The notes under the pieces were generated by a model. The model was not told the origin of the DNA. It ran no database searches and saw nothing but the letters and a program-made list of their open reading frames with translations. 14,412 bases of DNA from JAZLIL01 sp045617405 (lineage in GTDB: Bacteria; Bacillota; Clostridia; Lachnospirales; Lachnospiraceae), in NCBI GenBank assembly GCA_045617405.1, contig JAZLIL010000125.1:1-14412 (forward strand), given 5' to 3'. The translations under genes were made by a program, and so were the position numbers. Positions 5,898-13,466 of this stretch are shown here, in pieces. Each line of letters begins with the position of its first letter. The first letter of the stretch is position 1.

Positions 5898-6884
5898 ATG
5901 CAGGATATTGAACAAAACAAAAAGAACAATATACTTGAAGTAAAGGACCTTAGTGTCATTTATTCCACAAAGGGCGGCGACGTTCACGCCGTCAATTCTC
6001 TGAATCTGAAGCTTGAGCGCGGAAAAACCACAGGTCTTGTCGGTGAAACCGGAGCAGGAAAAACAACTCTTGCCCTTTCCGTTATGGGACTTTTACCTGC
6101 GAAAACAGGAAAAATCACAAGCGGAACAATCACCTTTGACGATGAGGAGCTGACTTCCTGTAAGGAAGCCGATTATCTTGCAATACGCGGAAACAGAATT
6201 TCGATGATTTTTCAGGACCCGATGACGAGCCTTGATCCTGTCATGAACATCGGAAGTCAGATTGCAGAGGCCTACATCATTCACCATCCACAGGCACCAA
6301 AGTCCGAGGTCGCTTCAAAGGTTGACGAAATGCTGAATCTCGTCGGCATCTCGGCTGACAGAAAAACCTGTTACCCGCACGAATTGTCAGGCGGCATGAA
6401 GCAGCGTGTTGTAATCGCCATGGCTCTTATCACAAGCCCTGAGCTTCTTATTGCCGACGAACCCACAACAGCGCTGGATGTAACAATTCAGGCACAGGTT
6501 CTTAATATGACATCAAGGCTTACTAAGGAAAAGAACACCTCCTGCCTTCTCATCACACACAACCTCGGACTTGTTGTAAGGTATTGTGACTACGTCTCGG
6601 TAGTATATGCCGGTCATGTTGTGGAAGAAGGAAGCGTTGAGGACGTATTCGGAATGAAGTGCAACCATCCCTATACGGAAGGTCTGCAAAAATGTGTCCC
6701 GGATGTTTCAAAGAAGAAGGATTCACTCTATTCAATCCCGGGATTTGCCGCAGACCCTGTTCATCTTACCGAGGGCTGCGCTTTTGCGGACAGATGTGAA
6801 TATGCCGACGGCAGATGCCGCCATATGAAGCCCGAAATGCATTATAATGGAACACACGGCATATGTTGCCACAAAAAGGATTAG
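5898..6884 (+). CDS. ABC importer ATP-binding protein, DppD/OppD-like
   Basis: This is one of the two ATPases that power the importer from the cytoplasm (328 residues). All nucleotide-binding motifs are intact: Walker A GETGAGKTT (50-58 region), Q-loop MIFQDPMTSLDP with Gln106, signature LSGGMKQR (163-170), Walker B LLIADEPTTALD (183-194) and the switch His221 in LLITHNLG. The C-terminal oligopeptide-transporter extension has the spaced cysteines CAFADRCEYADGRC plus a further ICC pair. In studied Dpp/Opp ATPases such cysteines can hold an iron-sulfur cluster, so one may form here. AGGTG seven bases upstream supports the ATG. The last codons (THGICCHKK) recur in a degenerate copy just after the stop, from a local duplication. 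Confidence 0.93.
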   Translation: MQDIEQNKKNNILEVKDLSVIYSTKGGDVHAVNSLNLKLERGKTTGLVGETGAGKTTLALSVMGLLPAKTGKITSGTITFDDEELTSCKEADYLAIRGNRISMIFQDPMTSLDPVMNIGSQIAEAYIIHHPQAPKSEVASKVDEMLNLVGISADRKTCYPHELSGGMKQRVVIAMALITSPELLIADEPTTALDVTIQAQVLNMTSRLTKEKNTSCLLITHNLGLVVRYCDYVSVVYAGHVVEEGSVEDVFGMKCNHPYTEGLQKCVPDVSKKKDSLYSIPGFAADPVHLTEGCAFADRCEYADGRCRHMKPEMHYNGTHGICCHKKD

Positions 6885-6935
6885 TACCCGAATTCTTTTA
6901 TGTAACACACGGCATATGCGCCACAAAGAAGGCTG
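6850..6935 (+). repeat. Partial tandem duplication of the ATPase gene 3' end
   Basis: AACACACGGCATATG occurs at 6851-6865, inside the end of the first ATPase gene, and again at 6904-6918 after its stop, an offset of 53 bp. Similarity continues as TTGCCACAAAAAGG versus CGCCACAAAGAAGG. Both copies encode THGIC..KK. The second copy is in frame with the downstream ATPase and supplies its ribosome binding site AGAAGG (6927-6932). Confidence 0.75.
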
Positions 6936-6940
6936 AAATC

Positions 6941-7885
6941 ATGGAATCTTTTATCGAAGTTAAAAACCTGAAAAAATATTATAAACTGCGCTCCGGTATT
7001 CTCCATGCGGTTGAGGACATAAGCTTTTCGGTTAACCGCGGCATGACTCTCGGTGTCGTAGGTGAAAGCGGATGCGGCAAGTCTACTCTCGGAAAGACAA
7101 TTCTGCGCCTCGTCGAGCCGACAAGCGGAGAAATCCTGCTTGAAGGTGAAGACATATTAAAATTCGGGCGTAGAGACAGAACGAAAATTCACCGGAACAT
7201 GCAGATGATTTTTCAGGATCCCTATGCCTCTCTCGATCCGAGAATGCTTGTAAAGGACATTATTGCAGAACCACTCCGGGTCTGCGAGAAAAAACTGTCC
7301 CGGAGTGAAATCAGTGACAGGGTCATGGAAGTTGCCGCATACTGCGGTCTTCAGAGGGATTCGCTCGAGAAGTATCCTTTTGAAATTGACAGCGGATTCA
7401 GACAGCGTGTGGGGCTCTCCCGGGCAATGATTGTAAAGCCTTCATTTATAGTATGTGATGAGCCTGTATCTGCTCTTGATGTGTCAATTCAGGCACAGAT
7501 ACTTAACACTCTCGACATGCTTCGCAAGAAGAACAGCCTTTCCTATCTGTTCATTACTCATGATCTCGCTGTTGTCCGACACATAAGCAACGCAATCATG
7601 GTTATGTATATGGGGTGCGTTGTCGAATATGCCGAGACCGAAGAGCTTTTTAATAATCCGCTTCACCCCTATACCAAGGCTCTTCTGGCTGCCGTTCCGA
7701 CGATAAGCCTTGACTCAAGAAATAAACCGATACAGCTTCTTGAAGGAGAAGTAACAAGCCCTGTCAATCCACCGCAAGGATGCCGGTTTAAATCACGCTG
7801 TCCCTTTGCCTCGCCCAGGTGTGATGAACCTGTAAGTCTCAGGGACATTGGAAACGGGCACAAAGCGGCATGTACTCTGTTGTAG
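6941..7885 (+). CDS. ABC importer ATP-binding protein, DppF/OppF-like, degenerate signature motif
   Basis: This is the second ATPase of the importer, 314 residues from ATG 6941. That start has AGAAGG eight bases upstream and aligns with the usual DppF N-terminus (MESFIEVKNLKKYY). An upstream in-frame ATG at 6863 would lie inside the previous gene and is unlikely. Walker A GESGCGKST (41-49), Q-loop Gln92 in MIFQDPYASLDP, Walker B SFIVCDEPVSALD with Glu174, and the switch His207 in LFITHDLA are intact. The signature is not: the family's usual SGGQ-type motif reads EIDSGFRQR (148-156), with Asp150 in the serine position and Phe153 in place of Gln. The C-terminal extension keeps cysteines (GCRFKSRCPFASPRC and a later AAC). 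It probably pairs with the DppD-like protein as a heterodimer with one impaired ATP site. Confidence 0.93.
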   Translation: MESFIEVKNLKKYYKLRSGILHAVEDISFSVNRGMTLGVVGESGCGKSTLGKTILRLVEPTSGEILLEGEDILKFGRRDRTKIHRNMQMIFQDPYASLDPRMLVKDIIAEPLRVCEKKLSRSEISDRVMEVAAYCGLQRDSLEKYPFEIDSGFRQRVGLSRAMIVKPSFIVCDEPVSALDVSIQAQILNTLDMLRKKNSLSYLFITHDLAVVRHISNAIMVMYMGCVVEYAETEELFNNPLHPYTKALLAAVPTISLDSRNKPIQLLEGEVTSPVNPPQGCRFKSRCPFASPRCDEPVSLRDIGNGHKAACTLL

Positions 7886-8011
7886 GAGTACCGCTCATGT
7901 TCACCGGACTGATATCTCTGCCGCAGAGGCGGCACAATATCAAAAGCAATCCGGTCTATTGTATCAAACTTCGCAAAGCGAAGAATATAATAAATCAGGA
8001 GGAAATAAACT
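7886..8011 (+). other. Gap between ATPase and nucleotidase genes with two small hairpins
   Basis: CTCTGCCGCAGAG (7916-7928) is a perfect dyad, and CTTCGC-AAA-GCGAAG (7969-7983) is a perfect 6-bp stem with a 3-nt loop. Neither is followed by a T-run, so read-through from the importer genes into the nucleotidase gene is plausible. No convincing promoter was found. AGGAGG (7997-8002) is the nucleotidase ribosome binding site. Confidence 0.4.
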
Positions 8012-9715
8012 ATGGATTTACGAAGGAAATGGCTGACGGGAGGCTTTAGAAGTAAAGCTGCTGCATTGCTGTTCATATTCTTGATGGCAATTGCAGTTTT
8101 TGGTCCCGAGAAGGCTTTGGCAAAATCGAAGGGAACCATTATCCTGTTTACCAATGATGTGCACTGCAGCTACGATGCCGATGAGAACACAATCGGAGTT
8201 GCTGAGCTTGCCGCTTACCGGGCAAGACTAGAGGATAAGGGCTTTAAGACACTTCTTGCGGATGCCGGTGATTTCATCCAGGGTCAGGCAATCGGAACAG
8301 TTTCAAAGGGAGACTATCCCGGTGAGATTATGGCAGACCTCGGATACAATGTTGCTATCCCCGGAAACCATGAGTTTGACTACACTTCGGATGTTCTGAT
8401 CTCGCTTGCCGAGCGCGGAAAGGAAAACGGAATCCACTACATCTGTTCGAATTTCGTTGACATCAGGAACGGCAATGCAGTGCTTGATGATTCTGTTATA
8501 ATTAAGTCAGGCAAGAAGAAAATCGGCTTTGTCGGAATTGCGACTCCCGAAACCGCTTCTGCAAGCAATCCCAAGTTCTTCAAGGACAAAGACGGAAACC
8601 TCATCTACGATTTCTGCAACGACGGTACAGGTTACGAGCTCTACAAAAGAGTTCAGGAATCCGTTGACAAGCTGAAAGCAGAAGGTGCAGACGTCGTCAT
8701 CGCACTCGGCCACACAGGCTTTGAGTCTGACAAGCTGACTTTCGGCGGATCTAAGGACATCATCGAGAACACCACCGGAATCGATCTTTATGTAGACGGT
8801 CATTCCCATAAGGTTTACAAGCAGACAGTTAAGAACGCCGACGGTGAGGAGGTTACCGTTGTCCAGACCGGAACTCAGCTTATGAACATCGGAAAGATCA
8901 AGGTGAAGAAGAACGGAAGTCTCAAGGTTTCTTTAGTTCCCGCGGCTAAAGTCAAGGTGAACGCCGATCCGGATTCTGCAGAAAATATTGCATATGAAGA
9001 CATGACTTCAAAGCTTCAGATAATAAAGGACTCCTATTCCGAATACATCGGAACAAAGTTCGCAACCTCAAAGGTCGTGCTTACATCTTTAGATAACGAC
9101 GATCCCGATTACTGGATTGTACGTAAAATGGAGACAAATGCAGGTGACTTCGTAACAGATGCGTACCGCTATGCACTCGGAACCGAGACAGCTTTCATTA
9201 ACGGCGGCGGTGTCAGAGCGAACATCGGCAAGGGTGACATAACGCTTGGTGACCTACTTGCCATCAATCCCTACGACAACACGCTCTGCACGATTTCTCT
9301 TACCGGACAGCAGCTTCTCGATGCCCTTGAGTGGGGCGCACACCTTTATCCGGCTACATCAGGCTCATTCCCTCAGGTTTCGGGAATCAGCTTCGAGCTT
9401 CACGCAGGAATTCCTTCCTCGATAACTGTTGATGAAGCAGGAAACTTCCTGAAGGTTGACGGAGAATACCGCGTAAAGAACGTAAAGGTTAACGGCGAAC
9501 CTCTTGACCTTGAAAAAAAATACACCATGACAAGCATCAGCTACCTTGTAAAGAGCTACGGCTCAGGCTTTTCGATGTTCAAGGGCGCTGAGATTCTGCA
9601 AAATGAGACGGTTGTTGACAACCAGGCACTCATCACCTACCTTCAGGAAGGTCTTAACGGCAAGCTCGGAAAGGACTACGCTGACAGTGCAAACAGAATT
9701 GTTATCATTAAGTAA
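8012..9715 (+). CDS. Secreted 5'-nucleotidase / cyclic-nucleotide phosphodiesterase (UshA family)
   Basis: This is an exported metallophosphoesterase that would remove phosphate from extracellular nucleotides, or from related sugar-nucleotides or cyclic nucleotides (567 residues). An N-terminal signal peptide (hydrophobic AAALLFIFLMAIAVF, 16-30) ends near ALA-KS around residue 37, with no lipobox. The calcineurin-like domain has the two-metal motifs TNDVH (47-51), GDF (86-88), GNHEFD (118-123), GHTGFES and DGHSHK. The C-terminal 5_nucleotid_C domain shows NAGDFVTDAYRYAL, FINGGGVRANIGKGDITLGD and NPYDNTL. There is no LPxTG or C-terminal anchor, and the protein ends NRIVIIK, so it is probably released or loosely wall-held. 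A strong AGGAGG lies nine bases upstream. It follows the importer genes on the same strand and may share their transcript, consistent with salvage of its products. The exact substrate is not determined. Confidence 0.93.
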   Translation: MDLRRKWLTGGFRSKAAALLFIFLMAIAVFGPEKALAKSKGTIILFTNDVHCSYDADENTIGVAELAAYRARLEDKGFKTLLADAGDFIQGQAIGTVSKGDYPGEIMADLGYNVAIPGNHEFDYTSDVLISLAERGKENGIHYICSNFVDIRNGNAVLDDSVIIKSGKKKIGFVGIATPETASASNPKFFKDKDGNLIYDFCNDGTGYELYKRVQESVDKLKAEGADVVIALGHTGFESDKLTFGGSKDIIENTTGIDLYVDGHSHKVYKQTVKNADGEEVTVVQTGTQLMNIGKIKVKKNGSLKVSLVPAAKVKVNADPDSAENIAYEDMTSKLQIIKDSYSEYIGTKFATSKVVLTSLDNDDPDYWIVRKMETNAGDFVTDAYRYALGTETAFINGGGVRANIGKGDITLGDLLAINPYDNTLCTISLTGQQLLDALEWGAHLYPATSGSFPQVSGISFELHAGIPSSITVDEAGNFLKVDGEYRVKNVKVNGEPLDLEKKYTMTSISYLVKSYGSGFSMFKGAEILQNETVVDNQALITYLQEGLNGKLGKDYADSANRIVIIK

Positions 9716-9742
9716 TCCGGTGCAAACAAATCAAAGTGCTAT

Positions 9743-9767
9743 CCTGACGCAGACGTTGTCAGGTTTT
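9743..9767 (+). terminator. Weak terminator-like hairpin after the nucleotidase gene
   Basis: CCTGAC (9743-9748) pairs with GTCAGG (9758-9763) and is followed by TTTTC. It is short, and the stronger hairpin at 9830-9871 probably does the work. Confidence 0.35.
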
Positions 9768-9791
9768 CACAGGCAATGACCCGAATTTACA

Positions 9792-9835
9792 AGGTCAATG
9801 TTATTTGCAAGCTGCTTCGCTGCTTGCTCAAATAA
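9792..9835 (-). repeat. Terminator-associated repeat, copy A
   Basis: This 44-bp element matches copy B (11692-11734) at about 36 positions with one indel. Both share AGGTC, GCAA, TTCGCT and the 13-bp CTTGCTCAAATAA. Read on the minus strand it directly follows the terminator hairpin of the CoA-transferase gene, with the hairpin arm overlapping its first bases. Copy A also folds (GCAAGC at 9807-9812 with GCTTGC at 9822-9827). Confidence 0.65.
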
Positions 9836-9871
9836 GAAACAGGGGCTTGAAAAAGCCCCTGTTTCTTATTT
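9830..9871. terminator. Strong bidirectional terminator
   Basis: The 19-bp arms at 9830-9848 and 9853-9871 pair perfectly around a GAAA tetraloop. The GC core is CAGGGGCTT/AAGCCCCTG, with A-rich and T-rich outer sequence on both sides. It separates the converging nucleotidase (plus) and CoA-transferase (minus) genes and can serve both. Confidence 0.92.
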
Positions 9872-9903
9872 AATCATAACCCATTATATTAAATCCTTTT
9901 ATC

Positions 9904-11544
9904 TTACTTTGCTGCATTTGCTTCCATGATGCCCTTAAGCTTGCCCCACTCTTCGCAGAAGATTTCCTCAGGCATTGTCTTGAGGTCAGGACTGATTTCA
10001 GGCTTGAAATCCATCTGATCAAGAACGTCCTTCTGGAGGTCGATTCCGGGTGCAATCTCGATGAGAACAACCTTATGGTCGATAAGCTTGAATACAGCAC
10101 GCTCTGTTACGTAGAGAACTTCCTGGGTTGCAGGTGAATACTGACCTGAGAATGTAATCTGACCAACATGCTCTACAAACTTTCTGATAGTACCTTCTTC
10201 AACAACTGTCATCTTGCCGTCGCCGGTCTTCATCTTTGCCTTGCCGACAAATGTTCCGCAGAAGATAACCTTCTTTGTTGTAGCTGTAATATCGATGAAT
10301 CCGCCGGGGCCTGTGAGACGCTTACCCATACGGCTTACGTTGTTGTTTCCGTCACCGTCCATCTCTGCAAGACCGAGAACAGTAACATCAAGACCACCGC
10401 CTGAGATGAAGTCGAACATGTCATTGGGAGTGATGATTGCTTCAGGGTTGTAAGCACTGCCGAAACTCGGAAGAGCTGACGGCATACCGCCGATCATACC
10501 GCTCTCTGTGCTGAGTGTGATGGAATTTGTCATTCCCTCTTCGTTTACAACGCGACCACCCTCTGCAGGCATACCAACACCCATGTTGATAACGTCGCCA
10601 ACCTTAAACTCTGAGCAGACTCTTCTGAGGATAACCTTCCTCTCATCCATAGGAAGAGGAGCGAGTGAGGTAAGAGGCTTCTTAATCTGACCGCTGAATG
10701 CGGGCTCCCAGTAGTCGCCCTCTGCCTGCCAGCATGACTTGGGATCCTGTGCAAGGACTACATAGTCAACCATGTTTCCGGGAATGATTACTTCCTTGGG
10801 ATTAAGTGAATCAGCCTTTGCAAGATACTCTACCTGAACGATAACAATACCGCCGCAATGCTTTACTGCATTTGCAACTGCATAGCCTTCGTTAATAACG
10901 CTCTCATGAGCAAATGAAATGTTGCCCTTCTCATCGGCAATGGTACCACGCAGAAGTGCTACATCACACTTGAATGAAGGATAGAAAAGATACTCTTCGC
11001 CGTTGAAATTAATTACTTCTGCCACATTACCCTTGGCTGTAGCGTTCATGCGGCCACCCTCAACTCTGGGGTCAACGAATGTACCAAGACCTGTCTTTGT
11101 GATAAGTCCGGGACGACCTGCGCCGACTTCTCTCCAAAGGTTCGTAACAACACCCTGAGGCATGCAGTAACACTCAAGTTCATTCTGTAATGCAAGGGCA
11201 CAAAGTGAGAATCCGCTTCCGATGTGTGCGCTGACCCACTTTCTTACAAGTCCGGGACCTGCTTCACCAAGTCTTGTGATACCTCTGTTGCCGTGTTCAG
11301 TGTCAGGACCGCCCTCTCTCTTATTGCGGTTCCAACCAATAAATCCATTACCATAACCCCAGTCACCAAGAGCACTGCCCTGTCTGATTTCAAGACTGCA
11401 GGGATGTCCCGTCTCCTTGAAATTGTCACGGATTGCACAAGCAATTTCCTCCGGCCATCCCGAAAGACCCATACCTGCTACACCAACGGTTGCTCCATCA
11501 GGAATAACCTGTGCTGCTTCACGAGCTGAAACAAATTTTGCCAT
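9904..11544 (-). CDS. Family I CoA-transferase, propionate/acetate CoA-transferase (Pct/YdiF) type
   Basis: This enzyme moves coenzyme A between short-chain acyl-CoAs and free carboxylic acids. At 546 residues it is the fused alpha/beta form. The alpha half has DGATVGVAGMGLSG (16-29), MPQGVVTNLWREVGAGRPG (128-146) and KTGLGTFVDPR (150-160). The beta half has INMGVGMPA (319-327), the predicted catalytic glutamate Glu347 in STESGMIGG, GGGLDVTVLGLAEMD, and SRMGKRLTGPGGFIDIT. Compared from memory with the C. propionicum enzyme, residues about 62-88 look like an extra Gly/Asn/Trp-rich insertion. GGGAG eight bases upstream fixes the ATG. It has its own promoter and terminator, so it is transcribed apart from the acyl-CoA synthetase unit upstream. 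The donor and acceptor acids are not evident; propionate, acetate, lactate or branched acids are candidates. Confidence 0.9.
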   Translation of the reverse strand: MAKFVSAREAAQVIPDGATVGVAGMGLSGWPEEIACAIRDNFKETGHPCSLEIRQGSALGDWGYGNGFIGWNRNKREGGPDTEHGNRGITRLGEAGPGLVRKWVSAHIGSGFSLCALALQNELECYCMPQGVVTNLWREVGAGRPGLITKTGLGTFVDPRVEGGRMNATAKGNVAEVINFNGEEYLFYPSFKCDVALLRGTIADEKGNISFAHESVINEGYAVANAVKHCGGIVIVQVEYLAKADSLNPKEVIIPGNMVDYVVLAQDPKSCWQAEGDYWEPAFSGQIKKPLTSLAPLPMDERKVILRRVCSEFKVGDVINMGVGMPAEGGRVVNEEGMTNSITLSTESGMIGGMPSALPSFGSAYNPEAIITPNDMFDFISGGGLDVTVLGLAEMDGDGNNNVSRMGKRLTGPGGFIDITATTKKVIFCGTFVGKAKMKTGDGKMTVVEEGTIRKFVEHVGQITFSGQYSPATQEVLYVTERAVFKLIDHKVVLIEIAPGIDLQKDVLDQMDFKPEISPDLKTMPEEIFCEEWGKLKGIMEANAAK

Positions 11545-11573
11545 AGTATTTTCTCCCGTTCAAATAATCTAGA

Positions 11574-11591
11574 AAAATGCACACGCATTTT
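11574..11591. promoter_or_regulatory. Operator-like inverted repeat in the CoA-transferase leader
   Basis: AAAATGC (11574-11580) and GCATTTT (11585-11591) are perfect 7-bp arms with an ACAC spacer. The site lies just downstream of the predicted transcription start (about 11596), a place where a bound repressor would block transcription. Confidence 0.5.
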
Positions 11592-11602
11592 GTCCACAAA
11601 AA

Positions 11603-11631
11603 ATTGTAACATACTACATCATATCTATCAA
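11603..11631 (-). promoter_or_regulatory. Predicted promoter of the CoA-transferase gene
   Basis: On the minus strand TTGATA (11626-11631), a 17-bp spacer and TACAAT (11603-11608) with an extended TG form a strong sigma-70-type promoter. The start would be near 11596, about 50 nt before the ATG at 11544. Confidence 0.75.
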
Positions 11632-11691
11632 GTAGCAAAGTAGCTCATCCCGGCGTAGCGTAATTTACTTTGCCGGACGCATTTTCCTATC

Positions 11692-11734
11692 AGGTCATGC
11701 TATTCGCAATCTAATTCGCTACTTGCTCAAATAA
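11692..11734 (-). repeat. Terminator-associated repeat, copy B
   Basis: This is the partner of the element at 9792-9835, with about 36 matching positions and one indel. On the minus strand it directly follows the terminator hairpin of the acyl-CoA synthetase gene. Between it and the CoA-transferase promoter lies a loose inverted pair, CCGGC (11650-11654) and GCCGG (11672-11676), and an AAGTAGC pair (11630-11644). Nothing else was seen in that stretch. Confidence 0.65.
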
Positions 11735-11737
11735 AGC

Positions 11738-11768
11738 AACTCATCGTGGGCACGTCCCGCGATGAGTT
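11738..11768 (-). terminator. Terminator of the acyl-CoA synthetase unit
   Basis: AACTCATCGTGGG (11738-11750) pairs with CCCGCGATGAGTT (11756-11768) over 13 positions with one wobble and a 5-nt loop. On the minus strand it is followed by GCTTTATTTG. It lies 16 bp after the stop codon at 11785. Confidence 0.8.
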
Positions 11769-11784
11769 ATCTGCCAAGTCATAT

Positions 11785-13446
11785 TCACTTATTTGCGTCA
11801 CTGTTTCTAATCTCGGCGCGCTTTATTTTGCCGCCGACTGTCTTCGGAAGCTCGTCAACGTACTCGACAATACGGGGATATTTGTAGGGAGCGGTAACCT
11901 TCTTTACGTGGTTCTGAAGCTCCTTTGTGAGCTCATCCGATGCCCTGAAGCCCTTTGCAAGAACTACTGTTGCCTTTACAACCTGACCGCGGATCGGATC
12001 GGGTGCTGCCGTTATCGCACATTCAACAACAGCAGGATGCGTAAGCATTGCTGATTCGACTTCAAACGGTCCGATGCGGTAGCCGCTGCACTTTATTACA
12101 TCGTCGTGACGTCCGACGTACCAGTAGTGTCCGTCAACATCCCTCCATGCAACATCTTTCAGATTATAGACACCGCTCCCGATTGCCTCCTTAGTACGTT
12201 CCTCATCACGGTAGTAACCGACAAAAAGCCCGACCGGATAGTTCTCATTAAGACCGCAGACTGCAATCTCGCCCTCTTCTCCGTCTTCAGCATCTTCACC
12301 GTCTTCGTTAAGAAGGTGGATGTCGTAAATGGGCGAAGGCTTGCCCATTGAACCGGGCTTGGGTGTAAACCACTCAAAGTTTGCGGCAAGTACCGTGCCC
12401 TCCGACTGTCCGAAGCCCTCCGCCATCTTCTTTCCCGTTAGCTTCTCCCAACGGTTGAAAACCTCCGGATTAAGAGGTTCGCCTGCCGTACACCAGCGTA
12501 TAACGCTCGAAAGATCAAACCTTTCAACGTCCTCCTGAAGCATAAAGCGGTACATGGTAACGGGTGCACAGAATGTGGTCAGTCTGTACTTCTCAATCAT
12601 GGAAAGCAGCTTGAGCGGAACAAATTTGTCCATATCGTAACAGAAGGCTGCTGCCCCGCAAATCCACTGACCGTAAATCTTGCCCCATCCGAACTTTGCC
12701 CAGCCCGAATCGGAGACGCTCATGTGAAGCTTGTTCTCTTCCACCTGCTGCCAGTATTTTGCGGTAACTATGTGACCGAGCGGATGGTTGTAGTTATGCA
12801 TTACCATTTTGGGCATTCCGGTTGTTCCTGATGTAAAGTAGATCTGCATGAGGTCCGTGTTCTTCGTTGCAGCTTCTCCCCTAGGACGCTCGAACGTATC
12901 AGGGAACTGCTCCATCTCATCATGGAAGCTGTGCCATCCGTCGCGCTTTCCGTTTGCAAGGATAAGATGCTTTACGGTACTCATTTCAGACCTGCTTGCC
13001 TCAACCTGAGAAATAACGAAATCGTCATTGACACAGATGATCATCTCGACACCTGCGGCTTCCGCACGATATACAATATCCTTCTTTGTGAGCTGCAGCG
13101 TAGCAGGGATAAAGGTTGCGCCGATTTTCATAAGCGCCGTCGCGCAAATCCAATACTCATACCTTCTGCGCAGAATCATCATGACCATGGAACCTTTTCT
13201 GATTCCGAGACTCTTAAAGTAATTTGCCGTCTGATTGCTGAGTCTTGACATATCCGCAAACGTGAATATCTTCTCGCTGCCGTGGTCATCGCACCACACG
13301 AGAGCCCGGTTCTCGGGTTTTTCCTTTGCCCAGCCGTCAACTATATCGAACCCGAAGTTGAATCCATCGGGAATGTTTACAGTGTAATTTTTCTTGAAAT
13401 CCTCATATGAAGAAAACTCCGTACGCGGTAAAAACTTCTCTAACAT
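11785..13446 (-). CDS. AMP-forming acyl-CoA synthetase (medium/branched-chain type)
   Basis: It activates a carboxylic acid to its CoA thioester, using ATP and releasing AMP and pyrophosphate. The product is 553 residues from ATG 13446, chosen because AGGA lies seven bases upstream and because earlier in-frame codons overlap the regulator gene. ANL-superfamily motifs are present: the phosphate loop IYFTSGTTGMPK (202-213), the A5-like motif GFGQSEGT, the hinge region YVGRHDDVIKCSGYRIGPFE, and the catalytic lysine Lys540 in PKTVGGKIKR. Blocks such as WAKFGWGKIYGQWICGAA and TAPYKYPRIVE closely resemble, from memory, the Methanosarcina acetivorans enzyme reported to prefer 2-methylbutyrate. Propionyl- or butyryl-type acids are therefore more likely than acetate. 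It follows the XRE-cupin regulator by 20 bp, so the two are co-transcribed. Confidence 0.92.
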   Translation of the reverse strand: MLEKFLPRTEFSSYEDFKKNYTVNIPDGFNFGFDIVDGWAKEKPENRALVWCDDHGSEKIFTFADMSRLSNQTANYFKSLGIRKGSMVMMILRRRYEYWICATALMKIGATFIPATLQLTKKDIVYRAEAAGVEMIICVNDDFVISQVEASRSEMSTVKHLILANGKRDGWHSFHDEMEQFPDTFERPRGEAATKNTDLMQIYFTSGTTGMPKMVMHNYNHPLGHIVTAKYWQQVEENKLHMSVSDSGWAKFGWGKIYGQWICGAAAFCYDMDKFVPLKLLSMIEKYRLTTFCAPVTMYRFMLQEDVERFDLSSVIRWCTAGEPLNPEVFNRWEKLTGKKMAEGFGQSEGTVLAANFEWFTPKPGSMGKPSPIYDIHLLNEDGEDAEDGEEGEIAVCGLNENYPVGLFVGYYRDEERTKEAIGSGVYNLKDVAWRDVDGHYWYVGRHDDVIKCSGYRIGPFEVESAMLTHPAVVECAITAAPDPIRGQVVKATVVLAKGFRASDELTKELQNHVKKVTAPYKYPRIVEYVDELPKTVGGKIKRAEIRNSDANK

Positions 13447-13466
13447 TTTCCATTCCTGCTTTCTTT

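Noticed and set aside
6863..6940. Earlier start of the second ATPase at 6863
   Set aside because: It lies inside the preceding gene's end, and the ATG at 6941 has a proper ribosome binding site and the family N-terminus.
7986..7991. TATAAT as a -10 box for the nucleotidase gene
   Set aside because: Transcription would begin within or just before the AGGAGG site, and no -35 lies at 16-18 bp.
7669..8154. 161-codon minus-strand open frame across the ATPase-nucleotidase junction
   Set aside because: It is antisense to two clear genes and has no recognisable features.
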